This document shows, in pieces, positions 24,206 through 32,634 of a stretch of 64,000 nucleotides of DNA. This stretch comes from Xanthobacter sp. YC-JY1 (GTDB lineage Bacteria > Pseudomonadota > Alphaproteobacteria > Rhizobiales > Xanthobacteraceae). The stretch spans positions 2,031,001-2,095,000 of the forward strand of contig NZ_CP032674.1 in assembly GCF_021730305.1 (NCBI RefSeq), given 5' to 3'. Numbering within the stretch: position 1 is the stretch's first letter; each line of letters starts with the position of its first letter. A model generated the notes under the pieces. It saw only the letters and a list, made by a program, of their open reading frames with translations. It had not been told where the DNA came from and did not search any database. The position numbers and the translations under genes are program-made.

Positions 24206-25849
24206 ATGTCGAGCGTCCGGGTACTGTTACTTTATCCTCGGTTCGCGCAGGACAGTTTCTGGCGCAATCTGGAGCTGGCGCGGCTTAAGGGCGCGCGCTG
24301 CATGGCGCCGCCGCTGGGCCTCATCACGGTTGCGGCGCTGCTGCCCGCCCACTGGGAGGCGCGGCTTTGCGACCTGAACGCCCGCACCCTCGACCCTGCT
24401 GATCTTGCATGGGCGGACGTGGTGTTCGTCAGCGGCATGCTGCCCCAGCGCCAGGAGGCGCTGGCCGCCGTCGCCGCCATGCAGGCGGCGGGCAAGGTGG
24501 TGGTGGTCGGCGGGCCGGATGTGTCCTCCAGCCCCGAAGCCTATGCGGCCGCCGACTTCCGTGTCCTCGGCGAGGCGGAGGCGACGCTCTCGGCCTTCGT
24601 CGAGGCTTGGGAGGGCGGAGCCCGTTCCGGCCTCATCACCGCGCCCGAGGAGCGGCCGGACGTGTCCCGCACGCCGGTGCCGCGCTTCGATCTGCTCCAT
24701 TTGCCGGACTATCTGTTCGTGGGCGTGCAGTTCTCCCGCGGCTGTCCCTTCACCTGCGAGTTCTGCGACATCATCGAGCTCTATGGCCGGGTGCCGCGCA
24801 CCAAGACGGCGGAGCAGATGCTGGCGGAACTCGATGCGCTGTACGCGCTCGGCTATCGCGGCCATGTGGATTTCGTCGATGACAATCTCATCGGCAACAA
24901 GAAGGCGGTGAAGGCCTTCCTGCCGCACCTCATCGCGTGGCAGCAGGCGCACGGCCACCCGTTCCATTTCTCCACCGAGGCCTCGCTCAACCTCGCGGAC
25001 GACACCGCGCTGCTCGATCTCATGGCGAAGGCCGGGTTCTATCTGGTGTTCGTGGGCATCGAGAGCCCCGATCCCGAGGTGCTCCGCTCCACCCAGAAGA
25101 AGCAGAACACGCGGCGGGACATCGCCGCCAGCGTCCACCGGATCTATGCGGCGGGCATGGTGGTGATCGCCGGCTTCATCGTCGGTTTCGACAATGAGGC
25201 CCCCGGCGCGGCGGACGCCATGGCGGAGCTGATTGAGGAAGCGGCCATTCCGGTGGTCTCGCTGGGCCTGCTCTATGCGCTTCCGGACACCCAGCTCTCG
25301 CGCCGGCTGGAGCGGGAAGGGCGGATGTTCCCGCTCAAGGAAGAGGACTTCCAGCATGGGGACCAGACCGGCGCCGGCCTCAATTTCGCGACGCTGGAAC
25401 CGCGCATCGACGTGCTGCGGCGCTACCGCGAGGTCTATGCCCGGGTCTATGCCCCGCGCGCCTTCTTCGGCCGCATCCGCCGCCTGTCGGAGCTGGTGGG
25501 GCGGCAGGAGGGGGGCGTCACCTCGACCGAGCCGCCCGCCCCGCCGGAGCCCATCGACGTCAGGCAGCTGCTCGCCGATCTCGGACGGCTGTTCGGCGTG
25601 CTCGCCACCGTCACCTGGCGCCACCCGCGGGCGGCGGTGCACATCTGGCCGGTGGCGCTGCGCGGGCTGAAGCGGCTGGACAGGCTGGAGCAGTTGCTCT
25701 CGCTGGCGCTCTTCTACATGCATCTGGGCCCCTTCTCCCGGAAGGTGGTGCGCGATGTCTCGCGCCAGATCGCCGAGATCGAGGCGGGCCGCTGGGTCGA
25801 TCCCCGCGAGGCGGCGCCCGCGCAAAGCCCGCTGCGCGCCGCAGAATAG
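24206..25849 (+). CDS. B12-binding domain radical SAM protein
   Basis: 547 aa from ATG 24206 (AGGGG upstream); an upstream in-frame start adds unrelated sequence. N-terminal cobalamin-binding Rossmann-like domain (about 5-140; VLLLYPRFAQDSFW, MLPQRQEALAAVAAM). The radical SAM domain has the 4Fe-4S motif CPFTCEFC (C-x3-C-x2-C) in FSRGCPFTCEFCDIIELYGR, then DDNLIGNKK and VFVGIESPDPEVL. A DUF4070-type C-terminal region follows. Such proteins often methylate unactivated carbons using cobalamin and SAM. The general layout is shared with the hopanoid methylase HpnP, but no squalene or hopanoid gene is nearby, so the substrate is left open. Confidence 0.87.
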   Translation: MSSVRVLLLYPRFAQDSFWRNLELARLKGARCMAPPLGLITVAALLPAHWEARLCDLNARTLDPADLAWADVVFVSGMLPQRQEALAAVAAMQAAGKVVVVGGPDVSSSPEAYAAADFRVLGEAEATLSAFVEAWEGGARSGLITAPEERPDVSRTPVPRFDLLHLPDYLFVGVQFSRGCPFTCEFCDIIELYGRVPRTKTAEQMLAELDALYALGYRGHVDFVDDNLIGNKKAVKAFLPHLIAWQQAHGHPFHFSTEASLNLADDTALLDLMAKAGFYLVFVGIESPDPEVLRSTQKKQNTRRDIAASVHRIYAAGMVVIAGFIVGFDNEAPGAADAMAELIEEAAIPVVSLGLLYALPDTQLSRRLEREGRMFPLKEEDFQHGDQTGAGLNFATLEPRIDVLRRYREVYARVYAPRAFFGRIRRLSELVGRQEGGVTSTEPPAPPEPIDVRQLLADLGRLFGVLATVTWRHPRAAVHIWPVALRGLKRLDRLEQLLSLALFYMHLGPFSRKVVRDVSRQIAEIEAGRWVDPREAAPAQSPLRAAE

Positions 25850-25950
25850 CCCGAGGCCACAAGCATTAAGGTTGACGTCGCCATTCCCTTGGGTTCAATC
25901 CGGAGCGCGCTCCGGACTGGTCGGCGCTGTCTTCACAATCTGGTCTTGCC

Positions 25951-26733
25951 ATGCGCCGTCTTCGCCGTTTCGCTCTTCCCCTGTTCGCCGTCGCCTTCTC
26001 CGCTCTGGTTCCCGCAGCCGCTTCGGCGGCCGGCGGATGCACCGCGCGTCCGTCTCCGGCGCTCTCCATGCCGGCCGGCGTCAAGGCGCTGAAGGAAGGC
26101 CAGCCGCTGCGCATCCTCGCCATCGGCTCTTCCACGACCGCCGGCGCGGGCGCGTCGAGCTCCGACCAGAGCTATCCGAGCCAGCTGGCCCGTCGACTCG
26201 CCACACTCATGGGCGAGGGGCGCGTGACGGTGATGAATGCCGGTGTCTCGGGAGAGACCGGCCCGTCCACCCTCGCGCGCCTGCAGTCGCTGGTGCAGAG
26301 CCAGCCGGCGCCGCATCTGGTGATCTGGCAGGTGGGCACCAACGATGTCGTGTTCGGCGGCGATCCGACCCGCCTGCGCGCGACCGTGACACAGGGGCTT
26401 TCGGCCATCGCGGCGGCGGGCGCCGCGGCGATCGTGATCGACCAGCAGTATTTCCCCGGCATCACCGATGTCGCGCGCTACGAGACGTTCGTGGACGCGG
26501 TGGATTCCACGGCGACGGGCCGGGGCGTTCCGCTCCTGCGCCGCTATGCCATGATGAAGCAGTGGGCCGCGCAGGATCCGCAGGGCTTTCGCAAGACCCT
26601 GGCGTGGGACAGCTTCCATATGAATGACGCGGGCTATTCCTGCCTTGCCGAAGCCCTGGCGCCGGCCATTGTCGCCGCGTCTCGGCAGGGCAGCGGCGGC
26701 ACCGCGATGGCCCCGGCGAAGCCGGCCCGCTGA
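25951..26733 (+). CDS. Exported SGNH/GDSL hydrolase
   Basis: 260 aa with a signal peptide (MRRLRRFALPLFAVAFSALV, cleaved near ASAAGG). SGNH blocks are present: the nucleophile Ser in IAIGSSTTAGAGA (block I), the Gly in NAGVSGET (block II), Asn in QVGTNDVVFGG (block III), and the DxxH dyad in WDSFHMNDAGY (block V). It is a periplasmic esterase or lipase-like enzyme of unknown substrate; family members deacylate lipids or polysaccharides. It ends with an Ala/Pro-rich tail. A 101-bp gap separates it from the radical SAM gene. Confidence 0.87.
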   Translation: MRRLRRFALPLFAVAFSALVPAAASAAGGCTARPSPALSMPAGVKALKEGQPLRILAIGSSTTAGAGASSSDQSYPSQLARRLATLMGEGRVTVMNAGVSGETGPSTLARLQSLVQSQPAPHLVIWQVGTNDVVFGGDPTRLRATVTQGLSAIAAAGAAAIVIDQQYFPGITDVARYETFVDAVDSTATGRGVPLLRRYAMMKQWAAQDPQGFRKTLAWDSFHMNDAGYSCLAEALAPAIVAASRQGSGGTAMAPAKPAR

Positions 26734-26763
26734 GCTTCGAGCCCAAGCGGACCGGACTTCGTT

Positions 26764-27426
26764 TCAGGCCGCCGCCGCGCCGGTCCGCGCGAGCCAGTCG
26801 CGCATGGCCGTCATGTCGGTGGGCGTGAGGCCATGGCCGCCCGGCAGCACGTGGTGCTCCACGCGGGCGCCTCGCTCATTGAGCTGGGCGGCGAGCCGGG
26901 CCGCGTTGGACGCGGGCACGATGGGGTCCGCCGCGCCCGAGAGCATCAGCACCGGCGTTCCCGGAAGAGAGCCTGCCGGCGGGTTCGCCAGGGGCACCAT
27001 GGCCCGCAGCAGGGCCGCGCCGGAGAGCGCGTCCGGACGCAGCATCAGCATGGCCGCCGCGATGTTGGCGCCATTGGAGAAGCCCACCGCCACCGGGGCG
27101 GCCAGGCCATAGGCGGTGCGCGCCTCGCCGATGAAATCGGCCAGCTCGGGGGCACGCCGCACCACGTCTTCCTCGTCGAACACGCCTTCCGCCAGCCGGC
27201 GGAAGAAGCGCGGCATGCCGCCTTCGCTGATCTTGCCGCGGGGCGACAGCAGCGCCGCGCCGGGCGAGAGCATCCGGCCGAGGGGGATGAGATCGTTCTC
27301 GTCGCCGCCGGTGCCGTGGAGCAGCAGCAGCGGCGCCGCGGCCGGATCGGTGGCGGGCACGAAGCGGTGGGTGAAGGAAAGGGCGCCCCGCGCGGGGGCA
27401 GCGGGGGTCGCAGGCAGGGCGTTCAT
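26764..27426 (-). CDS. Alpha/beta-hydrolase, carboxylesterase (MhqD-like)
   Basis: 220 aa, phospholipase/carboxylesterase family. It shows the oxyanion segment LLLLHGTGGDENDLIPLGRM, the nucleophile elbow GFSNGANIAAAML (Ser), the acid in SGAADPIVPA and the base in GHGLTPTD. It lies 69 bp downstream of a ring-cleaving dioxygenase on the same strand. This esterase/dioxygenase pairing matches the MhqD-MhqO type modules that detoxify hydroquinones in other bacteria, so a role in handling quinol cleavage products is likely. Substrate is not proven. Confidence 0.85.
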   Translation of the reverse strand: MNALPATPAAPARGALSFTHRFVPATDPAAAPLLLLHGTGGDENDLIPLGRMLSPGAALLSPRGKISEGGMPRFFRRLAEGVFDEEDVVRRAPELADFIGEARTAYGLAAPVAVGFSNGANIAAAMLMLRPDALSGAALLRAMVPLANPPAGSLPGTPVLMLSGAADPIVPASNAARLAAQLNERGARVEHHVLPGGHGLTPTDMTAMRDWLARTGAAAA

Positions 27427-27495
27427 GGGGGCAGATCCTTTCGGTGCCCGGCCGCTGGCGCGGCCGGGCGATGATGGGGTGTCGGGTCTGTCCGC

Positions 27496-28428
27496 TCAGG
27501 CGACCTGCGGCAGAACCCGCTCGATCTCGGCGCGGTGCGCCTCGTACTGGGCCGGCAGCTTCAGCGCCTCGCCGAGATGCTCGGGCGCCTCGTCCACGGC
27601 GAAGCCGGGATCGTCCGTGGCGATCTCGAACAGCACGCCGCCGGGCTCGCGGAAGTAGACGGAGCGGAAGTAGTTCCGGTCCCGCTGCTCGGTGACATGG
27701 CGGCCGTGGCGGGCCGTCAGCTTCTCCACCATCTCGGCCTGGGCCGCGTCGTCAGAGGCGCGGAAGGCGATGTGGTGGACGCTGCCGCGTCCCTGCCGAC
27801 CGGAGAGGAAGCCGCCGGCCTCGCGGATGTCCACGATGCCGCCCACGGCCACGCCCGGCGCCCGGTAGCGGATGCGGGTGCCTTCGCGACCGGCCTCCTC
27901 GAAGCCGAACACGTCGGTGAGGATGTCCGCGGTGGCACCGGCCTCCTTCAGCAGGAGGGTCACGGAATGCATGCCGCGGATGGCGTTCGCCTCCGGCACT
28001 TCGCCGCCGGCCCAGGCGGGCTCGGCCTCGATGCCGGGGACGCCGACGAGAGCGATGCGCATCCCGTCCGGGTCCTTGAACGCGATGACCGTCTCACCGA
28101 AGCGCTTCTCCGGCAAATCGGGCGAGAGGCCCGCGCCGATGAGGCGCTCGGTCCAGTAGCTCACCGCCGCCTCCGGGATGCGGAACGCAGTCTCCTGCGT
28201 CTCGCCCACGCCCGCCCGGCCGGTGCCGGCGGCTTCCCAGGGGAAGAAGGTGAGGATGGAGCCGGGCGAGCCGGCGGCGTCGCCGAAATAGAAGTGATAG
28301 GTGCCGGGATCGTCGAAATTGACGGTCTTCTTCACCAGCCGCAGCCCGAGGGTGCGGGTGTAGAAGTCGAGATTGCGACGGGCCGGGCCGGCGATGGCGG
28401 TGACGTGATGAAGTCCGATGCTGCGCAT
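27496..28428 (-). CDS. VOC-family ring-cleaving dioxygenase (MhqO-like)
   Basis: 310 aa from ATG 28428, with AAGGAG eight bases upstream. It has two glyoxalase/VOC modules: the first with SIGLHHVTAIAGPARRNLDF and the second with NAIRGMHSVTLLLKEAGATA. Metal ligands are expected at the HHVT and HSVT His, in VHHIAFRASDD, and the late Glu in REPGGVLFEIATDDPGF. The family cleaves hydroquinones or catechol-type rings with Fe(II). It forms an operon with the downstream esterase. The 413-bp upstream gap carries two dyads suitable for a quinone-responsive regulator, but no such regulator gene is adjacent. Confidence 0.87.
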   Translation of the reverse strand: MRSIGLHHVTAIAGPARRNLDFYTRTLGLRLVKKTVNFDDPGTYHFYFGDAAGSPGSILTFFPWEAAGTGRAGVGETQETAFRIPEAAVSYWTERLIGAGLSPDLPEKRFGETVIAFKDPDGMRIALVGVPGIEAEPAWAGGEVPEANAIRGMHSVTLLLKEAGATADILTDVFGFEEAGREGTRIRYRAPGVAVGGIVDIREAGGFLSGRQGRGSVHHIAFRASDDAAQAEMVEKLTARHGRHVTEQRDRNYFRSVYFREPGGVLFEIATDDPGFAVDEAPEHLGEALKLPAQYEAHRAEIERVLPQVA

Positions 28429-28841
28429 GGTCTGCTCCTTGATCCTCTGGGCGGCACCGTGGGCCGCCGTTGAAACCAATCTATGCAAGCATTGGCGGAA
28501 TGAAAGTGGATGTTGATTGCATCCGCGCAATCTAAAAATGCGAGGGGTTGGGTCGGTCCCACAGCGCTGTCGTGCGAATTGCGAGGACAGCGTTGCGTGG
28601 CGGTATGATCGTGGCGCGTACCCCATGCGCCTGTGGCAAAAATGCTTTTACGTGACGGAAATGCGCATGAATCCTTGGCTTCGTCGGCGCGTGGAATCCC
28701 CTTCCGGCACACGCAATGGTAAGGATCGCTGCATGGGCAAGGGGCGGGGCCTTGCCAGCAAAAGCCGGATGGTCAGGCATGCTGGTAAAGCGGTACAATA
28801 CTCGGGTTGCGGACCCGAGCAGGGGTAGCTTGGGGGCTGGG
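28429..28841. other. Intergenic region, no gene seen
   Basis: 413 bases between the divergent dioxygenase and barrel genes. It contains two dyads near the dioxygenase and, at 28801-28819, a perfect 7-bp hairpin (CTCGGGT / ACCCGAG, loop TGCGG) just before the barrel gene. The reading frame open across its right end looks like an upstream extension of the barrel gene rather than a separate protein. Confidence 0.6.
28476..28532. promoter_or_regulatory. Two dyads upstream of the dioxygenase/esterase operon
   Basis: CCAAT-N10-ATTGG (28476-28495) and GATTGC-N6-GCAATC (28515-28532) share the core ATTG/CAAT and lie 48-104 bases before the dioxygenase start. The paired, similar half-sites suggest two operator copies for one regulator, of MarR or LysR type. 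Confidence 0.45.
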
Positions 28842-30170
28842 GTGTCCGTGCGCGGCATCGTGCTGGCCGTGGCGCTGGGCGCGATGGCGGGACCGGCGCT
28901 GGCGGCGCAGCAGACCGCGTTGGCGGATGCCGACCCCGAATTCAACGCCTTGTTCGACCAGTCCCTGAAGCGTCCGGCGGACGTGGAGCTGGCCTTCCGC
29001 CTCGCCCGGCGTGCGGTGGAGGTGGGCGACTACGAGGCCGCCATCGGCGTCTACGAGCGCATCCTCTTCTACAATCCCAAGCTGGTGCGCGTGCGCCTCG
29101 AACTGGCGCGGCTCTATTACCGGCTGGGCTCTTATGAATCCGCCCGCTCTTATTTCGAGCCCATCGCCCAGTCGCCGGAACTGTCCGGCCAGGAGCGGGA
29201 CAATATCGCTGCCTATCTGGTGGAGATCGACCGCCGCCTCTCCACCAACCAGTGGAGCGTCTACGGGCAGGTGGGCGTGCGCTACCAGTCCAACGCCAAT
29301 TACGGCCCCTCCAGCCGACTCGTGATCGGCCAGGATGTGGGCGCCCTGCTGCCGCCGAGCGCGGCCGCGCAGGCAGACGGCAACGCCTTCGCCCTCGCCT
29401 CCATCCGCCACGTCTACGACTTCGGCAACCAGCGCGGCGATGTCTGGGAAACCAACCTCAATCTCTATTATTCGCAGCAGTTCCAGCTGCAGCAGCTGAA
29501 CCTCGGCTTCGCCGAGTTCAACACCGGCCCGCGCTTCGCGCTGGCGCCGGACGCGCTGCCGGGCTCGTCCATCCGCGCCTATGTGCTCGCGGGCGGCGTG
29601 GCGCTGGGCGGCTCCGGCTATCTCGGCACCTACGGCGCGGGCGTCTCGCTCTATCTGCCGTTCAGCGCCTGGTTCGGGCTGGAGCCCTTCGCGGAGATCC
29701 GCCAGCGCGACTACCAGTCGTCGCAGGACTATCCCACCGCCTCCTTCCAGAGCGGCGAGATGTGGACGGTGGGCGGCAACGCCTTCGGCCGCATCACCGA
29801 CGACTGGCGCTGGCGCGCGCGGCTCTCCTACAACGACGCCTCGGGCGACCTGCGCTGGTACTCCTACAACACCTTCGCGGTGGACCTCGCCCTGCCGTTC
29901 GAGTTTCAAGGCTTGTGGGGTGTGAAGCGCTGGATTGTCATCCCGAGCGTCGGCTACACGCGCTACAATTATGACGCGCCCAACCCGTTCATCACCAAGT
30001 TCATCACGGAACAGGACAACCAGTACCGGGTCGGCCTCGCGCTTGACGTGCCGGTCCACGAGCAGTGGGGGCTGCTGACGCAGGTCCAGTACAGCTGGTC
30101 CACCTCGACCTTGCCGAACTATGCATTCGACAATTTCAGCGTTTCCATTGGCCCGAACGTGCGGTTCTGA
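28842..30170 (+). CDS. TPR plus outer-membrane beta-barrel protein (Slam-like layout)
   Basis: About 442 aa from GTG 28842 (GGGGG five bases upstream), which opens directly into a signal peptide (SVRGIVLAVALGAMAGPALA). Longer in-frame starts (ATG 28779) are possible. Residues about 45-130 form TPR-like helices (ELAFRLARRAVEVGDYEAAI, YNPKLVRVRLELARLYYRLG). From about 135 on, alternating aromatic strands (WSVYGQVGVRYQSNANYG and similar) make a barrel that ends in a C-terminal Phe (SVSIGPNVRF), the usual barrel-assembly signal. This layout is that of Slam/DUF560 surface-lipoprotein translocators, though membership needs testing. The next gene, 13 bp on, encodes an exported FecR-domain protein. 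Confidence 0.8.
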   Translation: MSVRGIVLAVALGAMAGPALAAQQTALADADPEFNALFDQSLKRPADVELAFRLARRAVEVGDYEAAIGVYERILFYNPKLVRVRLELARLYYRLGSYESARSYFEPIAQSPELSGQERDNIAAYLVEIDRRLSTNQWSVYGQVGVRYQSNANYGPSSRLVIGQDVGALLPPSAAAQADGNAFALASIRHVYDFGNQRGDVWETNLNLYYSQQFQLQQLNLGFAEFNTGPRFALAPDALPGSSIRAYVLAGGVALGGSGYLGTYGAGVSLYLPFSAWFGLEPFAEIRQRDYQSSQDYPTASFQSGEMWTVGGNAFGRITDDWRWRARLSYNDASGDLRWYSYNTFAVDLALPFEFQGLWGVKRWIVIPSVGYTRYNYDAPNPFITKFITEQDNQYRVGLALDVPVHEQWGLLTQVQYSWSTSTLPNYAFDNFSVSIGPNVRF

Positions 30171-30183
30171 GGAGCAACGCATC

Positions 30184-31197
30184 ATGCCCATCAGCACCCC
30201 CGCCCGTCTCCTGGCGTCCGTCGCCTCCCTCGCCATCGTGGCCGCCACCGGCCCGGCGCTGGCGCAGAACAGCGTCGGCACGGCCGCCGCGGTCAATCCC
30301 CGCTCCACCGGCAATGCCGGGTCGGGCGTGCGGACGCTGGAGCTCGGCTCCAGCATCATCCACCGCGAGCGCATCGAGACCAGCTCCGCCGGCAGCGTTC
30401 AGGTCCTGTTCGTGGACAAGACCACGCTCAACATCGGCCCCAACTCGAACCTCGTTATCGACGAGTTCGTCTACGACCCCAACGCCAAGGCCGGCTCCAT
30501 GGCGCTCACCCTCACCAAGGGCGCGGCGCGCTTCGTCGGCGGCAATGCCAGCCACACCGGCGGCGCCGAAGTAAAGACGCCGGTGGCGACCATCGGCATC
30601 CGTGGCGGCGTCGCGGCCATCATCCACCGCGACGGCGAGACCCAGGCCATCCTCCAGTTCGGCACCCTCACCGTGGTGGGGCCGGGCGGGGAGACGGTGG
30701 TGATCCGCCGGCCCGGCTTCATGGTCACGGTCGGGCGCGGTGGCATGAACGGTCCGGTGCGCGTGTCGCAGGGCCAGATCGATGCGGTCATCGCCCAGAC
30801 CCGCAGCCAGACCGGCCAGACCGGCGGGCGCCGCGGCCCGGTCGCGGACACGACCGGCCTCGACCGCGGTTCCAGCCATCCGTGCGGCGTGCCGGTGCAG
30901 GGCCAGACCACTATGGACCTCGCGGCGGCGACCTGCCGGTCGGTGAACACCCAGCTCCAGGGCGAGGCGGACACCATTGCCCAGCAGGCCTCCCAGCAGA
31001 ACCAGGGCAACGTCGTCATTCCCGTCACCCCGCCGCCTTATGGCTACGGTGGCGGCGGCGGCTTCCCCGGCGGCTATGGCGGCGGTGGCGGCTTCCCGAG
31101 CTTCCCCAACCTGCCGACCTTCCCGAATATCCCGGGCTTTCCGGGCTTCCCCGGTGGCGGCGGGGGAGGGGGCGGTGGCGGGCCGATCGGCTACTGA
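30184..31197 (+). CDS. Exported FecR-domain protein with Gly-rich tail
   Basis: 337 aa from ATG 30184, with GAGGAG eight bases upstream. Signal peptide to about residue 27 (GPALAQN). The FecR domain covers about 45-180: the opening TSSAGSVQVLFVDKTTLNIG, LTKGAARFVGGNAS and KTPVATIGIRGG are typical. There is no N-terminal sigma-regulator part and no partner sigma factor nearby, so it is not a classical FecR anti-sigma factor. A second region has two Cys (SSHPCGVPVQG and AATCRSVNTQ), and the end is a long Gly/Phe/Pro-rich tail terminating PIGY. Thirteen bases behind the barrel gene, it may be the barrel's substrate or partner. Confidence 0.83.
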   Translation: MPISTPARLLASVASLAIVAATGPALAQNSVGTAAAVNPRSTGNAGSGVRTLELGSSIIHRERIETSSAGSVQVLFVDKTTLNIGPNSNLVIDEFVYDPNAKAGSMALTLTKGAARFVGGNASHTGGAEVKTPVATIGIRGGVAAIIHRDGETQAILQFGTLTVVGPGGETVVIRRPGFMVTVGRGGMNGPVRVSQGQIDAVIAQTRSQTGQTGGRRGPVADTTGLDRGSSHPCGVPVQGQTTMDLAAATCRSVNTQLQGEADTIAQQASQQNQGNVVIPVTPPPYGYGGGGGFPGGYGGGGGFPSFPNLPTFPNIPGFPGFPGGGGGGGGGGPIGY

Positions 31198-31203
31198 CCG
31201 GGC

Positions 31204-32382
31204 CTAGAGGAGCGCGCGGCAGCGCTCCGTCAGCACGTCGAGCGGATCGCGGGCGGCGAGTTCCGCCCGGTGCATCCGGCCGGCTGCTGCGGCGATCATG
31301 GCCATGTCCCTGTCTTCCAGCGCCGCCAGAACCGGCTTCGGCGCCACCCGTGCATCGGGATGGAACAGCGGGAAGTTGCGGCTGAGCCCGGCGGCGGCGA
31401 GCGCCTCGCCGTTCAGCCAGTGTTCCACATGCACCGAGAAGGTGACTTGCGGCACGCCGGCCGCGAGCGCATCCGCTGCCACGCCGGCACTTCCTTGGTG
31501 GATGAGCAGGCGGCTCCGGGCCATGGCCTCCGCCATGGAGACCGGCCGCCCGTGCACGACGGCCCCGGCCGCCGAGAGCGGCGCCAGCCAGGACGGATCG
31601 ACGCCCGGCACGAAGATTTCCAGCCGCGGGGCCAGCGCCATCAGCACCGCCGCCACGTCCGGGCGCGAGGCCACGTCGGTGTGGACATAGGCGAAGACGG
31701 TGCGGGCGCCGGGTGATGCTTCGCGCATGGCTTCGGCCATCACGGGCCCTTCGGCCTGCCGGCTGCGCAGGTCCGCATAGGGATCGAGCAGCTGGAAGCT
31801 GCGCACGAAGGCGTCGTCGCCGGTGAAGAGGGCGCCGATGCGGTCGATGGGGGCAAGGCCCTCGTCCGCCAGCGCGGCGTTCACCGCCGACACCACCTCC
31901 GCGTCCGTGTGGAGCGGCGGCACGAAATCGTGGAACACCGGCATGGCGTCCAGATCGGCCGGCGGCAGGCAATAGGCGGTGCTCGCCTGCATCACCGGGC
32001 AGCGCCCGCGCGCGGCAAGCCCGGCGAGGGGGGCATAGTCGCAGACCATCAGGTCCGGCCGCTCGGCATCCAGCAGGTCGCGCCACGCGCGCAGCACCGG
32101 GCGCACGCAGTCGGGATCGCGCAGGCCGACGCGCGCAAGGCTGTCGGTCAGTGTCGCCGAGGCGGGGATATGGTCGTTGGCGCGCGGGGCAGGGGCGGGC
32201 CATGGCGGCGCCTGGATGAGGCGGATGCCGGCCTCGGCCAGTGGCCCGGCGTTCTGCAGATAGCGCACCGCGGCCGCCACCTCCGAGCCGGCTTCGGCGA
32301 GCCGCCGGCCGAGGCGCGCGAGTTGGACGGTGTGGCCGAACCCCGCGCCCTGCTCCCAGGTGAGCAGCACCCGCCGTGCCAT
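31204..32382 (-). CDS. Glycosyltransferase family 1 (UGT/MGT-like)
   Basis: 392 aa from ATG 32382 (GGAGGGG upstream). GT-B fold: the N-terminal acceptor domain has LLTWEQGAGFGHTVQLARL. The C-terminal donor domain has VVHGRPVSMAEAMARSRLLI and HQGSAGVAADALAAGVPQV, the UGT-type His-Gly signature that binds a nucleotide sugar. It may glycosylate a small lipophilic acceptor, but nothing adjacent identifies it. It converges on the FecR-domain gene with a gap of only 6 bases and no terminator visible. Confidence 0.82.
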   Translation of the reverse strand: MARRVLLTWEQGAGFGHTVQLARLGRRLAEAGSEVAAAVRYLQNAGPLAEAGIRLIQAPPWPAPAPRANDHIPASATLTDSLARVGLRDPDCVRPVLRAWRDLLDAERPDLMVCDYAPLAGLAARGRCPVMQASTAYCLPPADLDAMPVFHDFVPPLHTDAEVVSAVNAALADEGLAPIDRIGALFTGDDAFVRSFQLLDPYADLRSRQAEGPVMAEAMREASPGARTVFAYVHTDVASRPDVAAVLMALAPRLEIFVPGVDPSWLAPLSAAGAVVHGRPVSMAEAMARSRLLIHQGSAGVAADALAAGVPQVTFSVHVEHWLNGEALAAAGLSRNFPLFHPDARVAPKPVLAALEDRDMAMIAAAAGRMHRAELAARDPLDVLTERCRALL

Positions 32383-32634
32383 GGCCCCTCCGCTCGTCGG
32401 CATCCCTCATCGACTGGAGTGGCCCACGCGGCGGGATCTGTCCAGCGGGGGGAAGGGCGCGGTTTGCACATGACCTAAGCAATCTGCCGATCTTGAGGGC
32501 AGGAGCTGCGTGCCTCATCGTGCGGCAGTCGTCATTCCGCGACGCTCCGGGCGCCCGTGGCCTGCCGCTGCGGCGTCCGGCGCCGCTGGCATGGCGGTTG
32601 CAGTCCACGGCAGCGAAACCGAGGAGCTTTTTTC

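Noticed and set aside
24206-25849. Assignment of the radical SAM protein to HpnP (hopanoid C-2 methylase)
   Set aside because: The overall layout matches, but many B12-binding radical SAM proteins share it, and no hopanoid gene is adjacent, so the specific name was not used.
28716-28841. Upstream extension of the barrel protein to residue 484
   Set aside because: The added residues are basic and precede an internal signal peptide; the GTG at 28842 has a good ribosome-binding site.
30184-31197. FecR anti-sigma regulator of iron-citrate uptake
   Set aside because: It has a signal peptide and lacks a cytosolic N-terminus, and there is no FecI sigma factor or TonB receptor nearby.
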